Source: Nitrospira sp. ND1 | GTDB taxonomy: Bacteria; Nitrospirota; Nitrospiria; Nitrospirales; Nitrospiraceae | Direction of reading: 5' to 3' | NCBI RefSeq assembly: GCF_900170025.1 | Contig: NZ_FWEX01000005.1 | Coordinates: 171,073-235,072 of the forward strand | Length of the DNA stretch: 64,000 nt | Shown here: positions 26,440 to 33,517 of the stretch, piece after piece | Numbering within the stretch: position 1 is the stretch's first letter | Layout of the letters: the number at the start of each line of letters is the position of its first letter | Notes under the pieces: generated by a model | Databases searched by the model: none | What the model was told of the DNA's origin: nothing | Seen by the model: the letters and a program-made list of their open reading frames with translations, nothing else | Translations under genes and position numbers: made by a program

Positions 26440-26643
26440 CTAATCCTTCAGGACGAATGTGACCTTCAACGCCACACGATACTGGGTGATCTTTCCGTCT
26501 TCGATATCCACTTTCTGATCCTCGATCCAGGCGCTTTTCACATTCTGTAACGTCTTGTTCGCGCGAGCGATTCCAAGATGAATGGCATCGTCAAAACTCT
26601 TGGGGGATGCAGCAATGATTTCCGTCACACGTGCGACAGACAT
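26440..26643 (-). CDS. Dodecin (flavin-binding)
   Basis: A 67-aa protein of the dodecin family, which forms hollow dodecamers that store or buffer flavins. The pattern is typical: VARVTEIIAASPKSFDDAI, then NVKSAWIEDQKVDIEDGKI with the flavin-stacking Trp39, and the last strand QYRVALKVTFVL. GGGAGG lies six bases before the ATG at 26643, which rules out the longer frame. A 58-aa conserved gene follows ten bases downstream. Confidence 0.9.
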   Translation of the reverse strand: MSVARVTEIIAASPKSFDDAIHLGIARANKTLQNVKSAWIEDQKVDIEDGKITQYRVALKVTFVLKD

Positions 26644-26870
26644 GATAGCCTCCCTGATTTGAATGGTGGATACCACACTCGGCACCTCAGGCTAGGCCGA
26701 CCATACAGCCCTGTCAAGCCTGCATCTCATTGAACGGCCCGCCGGCAGTGACGGGTGAAGACGACGGCTGAATCTCAGTAGCCTGGGAAAACACCCAGGT
26801 TGACTTGTTGCCCCTCGGAGGATAGCGTGCCCCACATCGACGGTCGTAACACCCGTATGGGCTCCCCTCC

Positions 26871-27573
26871 ATGCCGACCGAGATCGAGATCCAAATCACG
26901 CATCTTTTCTCCACGCCTCTGCTGGTGTTCACGCCTGCGCATCACGAACGCATCAATGCCGAGCTCTCTCAACTGATTCTGGCGCGCGAGGCTTCCGTCC
27001 CGAGACACCGAAGTGATCCGGTGGTCCTCGCCTCACGACCTGTCGATGATGGATTGGGCAGGAAGCCCCCTGCGCGAGTTGTTTGCGCCCGTCATCGAAG
27101 TAGCCAAACAAGTCACAACCCTCTCCGACCGATGCCGCCATGCTGCCCGTGGACCCGATTGGGAAGTCGTCGAGGTGTGGGCCAACGTTCAACGAAACGG
27201 CGGGACCAATGCAGCCCACTCTCACCCCGGAAGTTTTTGGGCAGGCGTCTATTATGTCGATGTGGGCGAGGTCTGCCCGACCCTAGGAAAGGGAGGCGAA
27301 TTGCAGATTTACGACCCACGAGGCTGTCTGCCGCGTATGCTGGCGCCCTATCTCCAGTACAGCATGACCGAATTACATGATGCCGGAACCAGCATTTCCT
27401 ACTCCCCTGCGGCCGGACAATGCCTGCTGTTCCCTGGCTGGTTGTTCCATGCCGTGAATACGTATCGTGGAACGGCGCCCCGAATCAGTGTGGCGTTCAA
27501 TCTCGATCCCGTCTTACAGCAGGGCCCCCTGAGCAGCGCTCACGCGGATGCCGTCGGCGGATCACGCCGGTGA
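26871..27573 (+). pseudogene. 2OG-Fe(II) oxygenase family gene (TIGR02466-like) with a frameshift
   Basis: The two halves lie in different frames. The N-terminal part (EIQITHLFSTPLLVF...LSQLILAREASVPR) is in the frame of the ATG at 26871. The catalytic part (VEVWANVQRNGG, then HSHPGSFWAGVYYVD with the first iron ligand, and FPGWLFHAVNTYRG with the distal histidine and arginine) is in the frame +1. The switch falls near 27003-27006, where the family would read straight through. Either the gene is broken by one missing or extra base, or the assembly is wrong at that point. A GTG at 27013 could express only the C-terminal part, which would lack the N-terminal strands. Predicted activity: 2-oxoglutarate-dependent hydroxylation of an unknown substrate. 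Confidence 0.7.
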
Positions 27574-27639
27574 GAGACCCCTCGCCGCAGCCTGCGCAGC
27601 TCGCACTCAGGCGATGCGCATCGTGGCCTCCGGCTCTCG

Positions 27640-28230
27640 CTATGGCAGCGCGTTCGCCTGAATGAAGAGAGCCTGCTCGAGCGCGCGAAAGAATTGCTGA
27701 TACGGCTCCGGGGACTCGATGGCCTTGAGGTAATACTGCGCACTGGCACGCACGATCAGCTGCCTGTTTCCGCGTGGCCGGACGGTGACCGTGAGGCGGA
27801 CAAGATTGCTGCGGTGATAAAACGGCCCCCAGCTCCGGAACTGCCGGGTAAGGATCAGGAGTCCGTCGTCCCGATACAGGTGATAGGAAGGATCACCCCA
27901 TGGCGAGGATTCGTAGTCATCAAATTTCTTGCCCGAGACAATGCCCAGAGTTTCATCCAATACCTCCACCGCAAAACCTAAGTCCTGACAAGTGGCAACA
28001 ACCCCCTGAATCGTCTTGAGACGATCAGCGGTATCGAAGACGCGGCTTTGAGCCGCCCGCACCTTGACCTGGCTGGCCTCGGCAAGCCAGATCTGGTCGC
28101 GCGACTCCCATTGGTTCTCATGTCGCCACTCATAGGGCGAACAGCCGGCAGTCAAGGCCATCAAGGCGAGGCCAACCACGACCATGCAGTTGTTCGACCG
28201 GCGGCATCGATACATGGCGGGGCGAGCCAC
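27640..28230 (-). CDS. Lipoprotein, paralogue 3 of a tandem family
   Basis: A 196-aa precursor with a lipoprotein signal (VVVGLALMALTAGCSP). The mature part carries the domain shared with the next two genes upstream: AAQSRVFDTADRLKTIQGVVATCQDLGFAVEVLDETLGIVSGKK near the centre (segment shown in pieces: QSRVFDT, CQDLGFAVE, LGIVSGKK) and RLTVTVRP...YQQFFRALEQALFIQ at the end. The GTG start at 28230 follows AAGGA. It is the last gene of a four-gene minus-strand operon, with three bases between it and the stop of its neighbour. The function is unknown; the outer membrane is the likely location. Confidence 0.75.
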   Translation of the reverse strand: MARPAMYRCRRSNNCMVVVGLALMALTAGCSPYEWRHENQWESRDQIWLAEASQVKVRAAQSRVFDTADRLKTIQGVVATCQDLGFAVEVLDETLGIVSGKKFDDYESSPWGDPSYHLYRDDGLLILTRQFRSWGPFYHRSNLVRLTVTVRPRGNRQLIVRASAQYYLKAIESPEPYQQFFRALEQALFIQANALP

Positions 28231-28233
28231 CGA

Positions 28234-28671
28234 CTAGTCCTTCACCAGAAATAACGAACGTTCCACCGCCGCGAAGAAGTTCTGATACACCTTGGGATCT
28301 TCGATCGGCTTGTTGTTGTAGATCGCATTGGCACGGATCATCGTCTTGCCGTCCTGTTGTGAGCGCACGGTCACGGTCACGCCGAGCACATCGTAATAGT
28401 TCGGTTCGGCAAACCGGGCCGCCGTCACCAGCCCGAGCGGTTCGTTCGCGCGTTCGATGATAAATCCCAGGTCTTGCAGAGCCGCGATGACGCCGCGCAT
28501 GGCGACGGTCTGTTCCTTGACCTCGAACGTGCGGGTCTGCGCGCTGCGGATCTTCATCTGCGCATCGGTCGGCGCAAAGAGCTCCTGCCTCGGCTCCGGC
28601 GCAACGCAGCCTTGCAAGATGACACTTCCCATCACGACCACCACTGCGCCGACGGCCTGTGTCCAGTTCAT
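28234..28671 (-). CDS. Lipoprotein, paralogue 2 of a tandem family
   Basis: A 145-aa precursor: signal VVVVMGSVILQGCVAP (Cys22), then RSAQTRTFEVKEQTVAMRG, LQDLGFIIERANEPLGLVTA and the C-terminal VYQNFFAAVERSLFLVKD. These match the flanking genes in order and spacing, which shows local duplication. GAGGATTC precedes the ATG. It is shorter than its relatives because the central loop is reduced. The function is not known. Confidence 0.78.
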   Translation of the reverse strand: MNWTQAVGAVVVVMGSVILQGCVAPEPRQELFAPTDAQMKIRSAQTRTFEVKEQTVAMRGVIAALQDLGFIIERANEPLGLVTAARFAEPNYYDVLGVTVTVRSQQDGKTMIRANAIYNNKPIEDPKVYQNFFAAVERSLFLVKD

Positions 28672-28683
28672 GAATCCTCGTAA

Positions 28684-29259
28684 TTAAATCGAATGCGGCT
28701 CCAGGAACACAGCCTTAGAGAGCTTCGCAAAAAATTGCTGATAGATCTCAGGGTCCCGGATCATTTCCATTTTCTGTTCACCGGGTGGAATGTAGTTGCG
28801 GTCGGCCTGCCCGTCCCCCTTCCATACCGCCCGATAGAAGACAATCCGGACTTCCTGCCGCGATTGTGCCTCGTTGAGCGGCCGCGTCACGAGGCTGGCC
28901 GCAATTTTTTGGTGCAGGTCGATCGGGATGACGACGTGCCCGAGTGACAGCAGCCAGATAAAGAACCGGTTTCGGTACTGACCGTACTCACGAGCGCTAC
29001 GTTCCTTCGCGGCTCGCAGGAGCCCGACTTCCCGCACACTTTCCTCGACTTGAAACCCGAGATCCTGCAGCGCGGCAGCCGAGGCGGACAACAATTCCTG
29101 ATCGTTCTCCGTGTCGAAGAAACGGGTCTGCATGGCCCGATTGGCGCTGCTCTCCGGCGTGAGTTGAAACAATTCCGCCGGCTGCGTCTGTTGCACGCAG
29201 CCCTGGGGCAAGACCAACAGCCCCATGAGCAGAAGAACGGCCGCAGGGAGCCGCTGCAT
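28684..29259 (-). CDS. Lipoprotein, paralogue 1 of a tandem family
   Basis: A 191-aa precursor with the signal VLLLMGLLVLPQGCVQQ and the family domain: MQTRFFDTENDQELLSASAAA, LQDLGFQVEESVREVGLLRA, then IYQQFFAKLSKAVFLEPHSI. An inserted hydrophobic stretch (FFIWLLSLGHVVIPIDLH) distinguishes it from its paralogues. The ATG at 29259 is used rather than 29325, because the longer frame overlaps the upstream gene and adds no signal feature. Second in the operon, 16 bp after the SmpA/OmlA-like gene. Confidence 0.75.
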   Translation of the reverse strand: MQRLPAAVLLLMGLLVLPQGCVQQTQPAELFQLTPESSANRAMQTRFFDTENDQELLSASAAALQDLGFQVEESVREVGLLRAAKERSAREYGQYRNRFFIWLLSLGHVVIPIDLHQKIAASLVTRPLNEAQSRQEVRIVFYRAVWKGDGQADRNYIPPGEQKMEMIRDPEIYQQFFAKLSKAVFLEPHSI

Positions 29260-29275
29260 CAATCGACCGGCTCTC

Positions 29276-29677
29276 TCAGAATTGGGTGGAGTTGTAGGCA
29301 AAGTCCCGGACCTTCTTGTCTTCATCGTACTTGATGATAATGGTGAGGGTGCGCTGACGCTGCGAACTGGACCGATCGCTGGAGTTGGCTCCGAGGATGA
29401 TCAATCCGGCATAGGAAGAACTGGCCGTATCGACACGATCCGTGGACACCTTGTCGTAAATCCACACTTCACGGCGCTTGTCGTCGGTCGTGACGATATT
29501 CGGCGAACCCAGCAGTTCCGCCACCTGCGCCGCCGACATGCCGACTTTCACCTCGCCCTGGACCCGCCCGACCGTCAACCGGTCTTCCTTGATCTCCGCT
29601 TGCCTACCGCCGCACCCGGTTACGCCCGTCAGCACACAGAGCCCGAGCACTGCCACTCCCCATCGCATGTGTCTCAT
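29276..29677 (-). CDS. SmpA/OmlA (BamE)-like lipoprotein
   Basis: A 133-aa precursor with the signal VAVLGLCVLTGVTGCGG. The mature domain has the BamE/SmpA pattern VKVGMSAAQVAELLGSPNIV, then REVWIYDKVSTD, and a final strand TLTIIIKYDEDKKVRDFAY. In BamE this fold supports outer-membrane protein assembly. The present protein is likely a relative rather than BamE itself, given its operon with three other lipoproteins of one family. GGGAG lies nine bases before the ATG at 29677. It is the first gene of the four-gene operon. Confidence 0.78.
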   Translation of the reverse strand: MRHMRWGVAVLGLCVLTGVTGCGGRQAEIKEDRLTVGRVQGEVKVGMSAAQVAELLGSPNIVTTDDKRREVWIYDKVSTDRVDTASSSYAGLIILGANSSDRSSSQRQRTLTIIIKYDEDKKVRDFAYNSTQF

Positions 29678-29802
29678 CGTATACGTCTCCCTTCCTGACA
29701 TGACCATGTCTGCACCACACCGTTGGGCCATCTTATCCTGCCGACAACCTCGTGGCAAAGGACGATCTGTGCGACGGAATCACATCGCTCCCCTCAGATT
29801 GC

Positions 29803-29830
29803 TGGACAATTCACCGGAGGCCGCTACAAT
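29803..29830 (+). promoter_or_regulatory. Sigma-70-like promoter for the HugZ-like gene
   Basis: TGGACA (29803-29808) and TACAAT (29825-29830), spacer 16 bp, just upstream of GGAGG and the ATG at 29853. Pattern match only. Confidence 0.5.
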
Positions 29831-29852
29831 TGGCTGATCAGGAGGTACTGCG

Positions 29853-30365
29853 ATGCCGATACCGGATGCCATAGCGAATGATGATGTTGAAGCAGCGTGG
29901 AGAACGTTGGTCGAACAGACACGAACAGGCGTGTTACTGACACTCCGGAACGGGCATCCCTTCGGCTCCCATGTACCCTACCTGCTCGGAGACGACTGGG
30001 CTCGCGTGTATCTTCACCTCAGCCGGCTGGCCTTACATACCCAGCATCTCCTTGAAGACGCCCGTGTCAGCCTGTTTCTCGCCGAGCCGGACAAGCCAGG
30101 CAAAAACCCGCTGGCTCTGCAACGCATCAACCTGCAGGGAACGGCCTCAATCCTCCCCCAGACCGACATGGCCTATGAATCGGTGAAGCAGCGTTATCTC
30201 GCAAAGTTCCCACAGTCACACATGATGTTCAGTTTCGGCGACTTTGCCTTGTGGGAGCTACGGATGCAGGATGCCCACCTCGTGCTCGGATTCGGCCAGG
30301 CCTATCAGGCCCGTTCAAGCGCCCCCGGACAGTGGCAACATCAGAAACCCGACAAAAAGTCCTGA
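29853..30365 (+). CDS. HugZ/pyridoxamine-oxidase-fold protein
   Basis: A 170-aa split-barrel protein. The FMN/heme-binding region shows in GVLLTLRNGHPFGSHVPYLL, LSRLALHTQHLLEDARVSLFL, then LQRINLQGTASIL, and the C-terminal FGDFALWELRMQDAHLVLGFGQA, a feature of the HugZ-type heme-utilisation branch of the pyridoxamine 5'-phosphate oxidase superfamily. A flavin or heme ligand is likely; the reaction is unknown. GGAGG lies seven bases before the ATG. It is divergent from the lipoprotein operon. Confidence 0.82.
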   Translation: MPIPDAIANDDVEAAWRTLVEQTRTGVLLTLRNGHPFGSHVPYLLGDDWARVYLHLSRLALHTQHLLEDARVSLFLAEPDKPGKNPLALQRINLQGTASILPQTDMAYESVKQRYLAKFPQSHMMFSFGDFALWELRMQDAHLVLGFGQAYQARSSAPGQWQHQKPDKKS

Positions 30366-30530
30366 CCCGGTTCATTCGCGACACCCGTCGATCAACGGCC
30401 AATCCCTCTGCCGAACACTCCTCGCCCCTCCAAAGCATTAGTCCCTTCGTCGAAGGACCGATGGTGATTCACGCACCCTGCACAGTACCCTGCGCAAGGT
30501 CACGTGAACTCATCGAAAGGACGTCCGTCC

Positions 30531-30971
30531 ATGTTGCTTGTCGTCGCCGTCATCGCCGGCTATATGTTGTTGCTGGCGGGTCTTGCCGTCGCTTCGCCCG
30601 GCATCGGATTCACCGGTTCGCTCCTGCACCTTGTCCCGGGTGACTGGCGTGATGCGGCGCACGTACCGGCCTACGGCCTCCTGGCCTGGTTGGCTATGGT
30701 TGGGTTCCGCCTGCGTGGCTGGCCTATTCGCTACGCCCTGCTCGTTGGAATCGCGTTTGCCGGGGTCTTTGGCTTATGGACGGAGGTGGTCCAGGGGAAG
30801 GCCCCGGGACGCGAAGCCTCCCTCTCTGATCTCTTGAACGATCTCACGGGTGCCATGATGGCCGGCGCCCTGATGCTGTGGCTGCACAGCACCTCCAGAC
30901 AAACTGACCGGTTCGTACCGGCTCTGAGAGCGAACGTACACCCCCTGAGGAAAGGAACGTCGTCGAAATGA
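30531..30971 (+). CDS. VanZ-like membrane protein
   Basis: A 146-aa protein with about four hydrophobic segments (LLVVAVIAGYMLLLAGLAVA, then AYGLLAWLAMVGF, YALLVGIAFAGVFGLW and GAMMAGALMLWLH). The conserved VanZ pieces are DAAHVPAYGLLAW and TEVVQGKAPGREASLSDLLNDLTGA. VanZ-like proteins are diverse and mostly of unknown function. The ATG at 30531 has AAAGGA upstream. The stop overlaps the PilZ gene as ATGA, so the two are coupled. Confidence 0.82.
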   Translation: MLLVVAVIAGYMLLLAGLAVASPGIGFTGSLLHLVPGDWRDAAHVPAYGLLAWLAMVGFRLRGWPIRYALLVGIAFAGVFGLWTEVVQGKAPGREASLSDLLNDLTGAMMAGALMLWLHSTSRQTDRFVPALRANVHPLRKGTSSK

Positions 30972-31309
30972 ACACTGCCCATCGTGAACGCGGGGCCAGA
31001 CGTATTCCCGTGCAGTACCCCATTTATTATTCAAACGGCACATTTCAAACCATCGGCGTCACTGAGGACTTCAACGCCTCAGGCGGGCGCATTCGCGGGA
31101 AAGAGCAAGTCAGCGTGGGAATGGAACTGGTGGTGATCGTCATCCAGCCGACCCCCGAGACGCCCATGCTCATCCGCCGGGCCACGGTCCGCTGGTCGAA
31201 GGGCCACAACTTCGGTATCGCGCTCTCGGGCGTTCCCCCACAGTCTGAGTCCGAGCTCAAGGCCATGGCCAAAGTGATGCTCCCCGGCCTCTGGTCCTGT
31301 CTCAACTAG
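30968..31309 (+). CDS. PilZ-domain protein (c-di-GMP receptor candidate)
   Basis: A 113-aa single PilZ domain. The first c-di-GMP-binding motif RxxxR is present in ERGARRIPVQYPIYY. The second, normally (D/N)xSxxG, appears as NASGGR and seems one residue short, so ligand binding may be weakened. The barrel continues as ELVVIVIQPTPETPML and RRATVRWSKGHNFGIAL. It overlaps the VanZ-like gene by four bases, which suggests cell-surface or membrane control in response to c-di-GMP. Confidence 0.82.
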   Translation: MNTAHRERGARRIPVQYPIYYSNGTFQTIGVTEDFNASGGRIRGKEQVSVGMELVVIVIQPTPETPMLIRRATVRWSKGHNFGIALSGVPPQSESELKAMAKVMLPGLWSCLN

Positions 31310-31348
31310 AAGGGGCTTCACCAGCTCGGGAGGTCCTCCGAACCGAAT

Positions 31349-31368
31349 GGGAGCGCCACGCCGCTCCC
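31349..31368. terminator. Hairpin between convergent genes
   Basis: A 7-bp stem GGGAGCG/CGCTCCC with the loop CCACGC, between the convergent PilZ gene and the 40-aa membrane ORF. No T-run. Confidence 0.4.
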
Positions 31369-31396
31369 TCGCTTCGAGACGGACTCCTCCGCGGCC

Positions 31397-31519
31397 TCAT
31401 TTTCTTCGCACATGATCCAGTGGCTGCCGCGGACCGGCAAAGAACAACTCCATCAACACAAAAAACATCATGAGGAGTGCGCCCAGCCCGATGGCGACGG
31501 CCCAGTTTTCCCACGACAT
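31397..31519 (-). CDS. 40-aa single-span membrane protein
   Basis: Reads MSWENWAVAIGLGALLMMFF, VLMELFFAG, then a basic tail PRQPLDHVRRK. One transmembrane helix with the N-terminus probably outside and a positive C-terminal end. AGGAGGT lies six bases before the ATG, a near-perfect ribosome-binding site, which is strong support for translation. It lies 53 bp after the 314-aa membrane protein gene on the same strand and may be a small subunit of the same complex. No known family. Confidence 0.7.
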   Translation of the reverse strand: MSWENWAVAIGLGALLMMFFVLMELFFAGPRQPLDHVRRK

Positions 31520-31572
31520 GTCTGACCTCCTCTTGCCCATGAAAATCGTCGAACGATTCCCAGGGGGCAGCG

Positions 31573-32517
31573 TTACCTGCCTGAACGGTGCAACTGCAAC
31601 AACGTCTCCAGCTTCCACAGCGGAATACTGTCCACCTCCCTCTTGCTGCTGAACGCCAAACCGCCCACGAACAATGCAATCAGCCCCAGACAGGCCAGCA
31701 CCAAGGCCCCGCGTGAAATATCCGCAGTGGCAGTCGAGTGGTATGCGACTATCGGACGGCCGGCCGGCATCTCCTTGAGCAGAGCCAACCGATCCACCGA
31801 TGCATCCGTGCGAACGGCCGCACTCATCGCACTGGCGAGTTGAATCTGCCCGGCCGCCTTCGCCTCCGCATACCCTTCTTGCGCCTGCGTCACCTGAATG
31901 ACGGCCCGCCCGATTCGCTCCTGGACCGCCGCCGCCATACCATCCTCCTCCTGAATCGCCTCGACTATCGAGCGGCCAAGTGTCGCCTGCCTGGTCGATT
32001 CAAACTGATCGTGCATGCGCTGCCCGATCGATTCGGCCCGCTGAATCAGGTTCGTGTTGAATTCGCCGGCATACTGATCGGCAGAGAGGACTCCGCTTGC
32101 AAGACCGCGGCGAGTCTGGTTGACGACGGACTTGCCCATGACATACTGCATGCGCGCACGATGATCGGCTTCCTGTCCAAACGTGCGCAACTCTGCCAAC
32201 ACCAGCGGACTCAGCAACGTCGTCGAGATCAGCTGAGACTCACTCACCGCCCGGTTTAACTCCATGGCTGAAGCAGAGAGGGCGGCACCGGCCTCCCGGT
32301 CGAGCAAGACATCGTGAAGAATCGCCTGGCCTAAAACCGGCTGCAGATACTGCATTCCGGTGGAGGGGTCGTGAGTCACGATGGTCATATTGGCAACGGG
32401 AGCGACCGGCGCCTGCCAGAAACCATCGGCAGCCGTCACCAATAGGTACCCGCCGAACAGCGTCGCCACCAATCCGACGGCGACCACCACATCAACGAGG
32501 TCATATTTTCGTCCCAT
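31573..32517 (-). CDS. Membrane protein with long extracytoplasmic helical domain
   Basis: A 314-aa protein anchored at both ends: hydrophobic residues about 9-30 (VVVAVGLVATLFGGYLLV) and about 270-290 (GALVLACLGLIALFVGGLAF). Between them is a mostly helical, charged region of about 230 residues rich in Ala, Gln and Glu. No family recognised. GGAGG lies five bases before the ATG. It follows a predicted 30-aa ORF by nine bases and is followed by a 40-aa membrane ORF; all three have strong ribosome-binding sites, which argues for one functional unit. Confidence 0.7.
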   Translation of the reverse strand: MGRKYDLVDVVVAVGLVATLFGGYLLVTAADGFWQAPVAPVANMTIVTHDPSTGMQYLQPVLGQAILHDVLLDREAGAALSASAMELNRAVSESQLISTTLLSPLVLAELRTFGQEADHRARMQYVMGKSVVNQTRRGLASGVLSADQYAGEFNTNLIQRAESIGQRMHDQFESTRQATLGRSIVEAIQEEDGMAAAVQERIGRAVIQVTQAQEGYAEAKAAGQIQLASAMSAAVRTDASVDRLALLKEMPAGRPIVAYHSTATADISRGALVLACLGLIALFVGGLAFSSKREVDSIPLWKLETLLQLHRSGR

Positions 32518-32526
32518 GATATCCTC

Positions 32527-32619
32527 CTATCCTGCCTCGGGTAGTTCGGCGCGTGGCAAACAGGCAGGACGCCGGCGCGCCGGAATCTGAGCCGCACCAG
32601 ATCGCTGTCGTTTAAGCAT
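32527..32619 (-). CDS. Candidate 30-aa basic peptide ORF
   Basis: Thirty codons: MLKRQRSGAAQIPARRRPAC, then LPRAELPEAG and a stop. Evidence for expression is the AAGGAGGAGG box five bases before the ATG. The stop lies inside the ribosome-binding region of the next gene (TAGGAGGATATCATG), as in a translationally coupled leader. The peptide is Arg-rich and has no membrane segment. It could be a leader that controls translation of the membrane protein, or a small protein in its own right. Confidence 0.45.
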   Translation of the reverse strand: MLKRQRSGAAQIPARRRPACLPRAELPEAG

Positions 32620-33023
32620 AGAGACCTCCTCCTTGGTGTGATGGAGCACTTGCAGAATGGAAATATATTCCCGGCCTGGCGAGGCACAAAGCGCGGGCTG
32701 CAGATCTTGATGTGGAACGTCGTTGATGAAGGATACCGGCCGGAGGAGACGGGACAAGGCTGGCTTGGTCAGAGCGGCGGTCATGTTCGCCACGGAAGAC
32801 CATGCGACCACCTGCAGAAAGGGTGGCATTGAATGACTCAGTTAGTCTATGCCTCGCTCAAAAAGCAGTCAATACGGCAAGAACTAAGAGCCGGCGCGGG
32901 TTGCCGGGCATGTGCTCTCCCGCATCATTCAACATTTGAATAGCGTGATTCACCTCTCAGGAATAGACATGCAGTACAATGTGGAAAGAGATCCCTATGC
33001 GTATCTTCGAGAGGGAGTGTCCT
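32620..33023. other. Intergenic region between divergent transcription units
   Basis: About 400 bases with no supported gene. It should carry the promoters of the minus-strand membrane-protein set and of the plus-strand gene at 33024. No clear -35/-10 pair was seen. Confidence 0.35.
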
Positions 33024-33422
33024 ATGCCAACCACCAGCCTGCTGATGCTACTTACCGCATGGACGCTATTAGGCCCGGTTTCCATCGCCGGCTCCCAGCC
33101 ATCGATCCTTCCACAGCGAGACGGGACCACCAGCACCCTGACCCCGCTGGGGGAGCGGGACGCCATCTATTCCGACGCGCATGGAGGCAAGGGCGTCACT
33201 CATCTCGGGTCCGGCATTCCGTCACACACCTTCAGTTCTCCCCATGGCGCAGTGCCCGGATCAGTCACACCATTCGGAACACCGACACCGCCGAATCTCG
33301 TCACACCGGCGCCGTTACTGCCGCTCCAACCAAGAGATATGGCGACTCCATACCCTCAGCCCCCCGCATCATCCGATAGTCCAGGCGGATACAGCAGGTT
33401 CGGCGGGCGATCGGGGCGCTAG
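33024..33422 (+). CDS. Exported Pro/Gly/Ser-rich protein
   Basis: A 132-aa precursor with a signal peptide (MPTTSLLMLLTAWTLLGPVSIAGS). The mature part is low complexity, with repeated Thr-Pro-Pro, Pro-Leu and Gly-Ser stretches and a Gly/Arg-rich end (GGYSRFGGRSGR). No domain recognised. The ATG at 33024 has GGGAG six bases upstream; the frame from 32979 adds only a non-hydrophobic N-terminus. Probably periplasmic or surface-attached. Confidence 0.6.
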   Translation: MPTTSLLMLLTAWTLLGPVSIAGSQPSILPQRDGTTSTLTPLGERDAIYSDAHGGKGVTHLGSGIPSHTFSSPHGAVPGSVTPFGTPTPPNLVTPAPLLPLQPRDMATPYPQPPASSDSPGGYSRFGGRSGR

Positions 33423-33517
33423 CCGGTCGAACGACCAGTCTGGGATGATCCTCCCCCAAGCCCATCCGCCAAAGAGCACGGTTGAATCTCTTCAGGTCTT
33501 TCGTTAAGTTACAGGCA

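Noticed and set aside
27013-27573. GTG-started complete oxygenase
   Set aside because: It would lack the N-terminal strands that are encoded just upstream in another frame, so a frameshift explains the data better.
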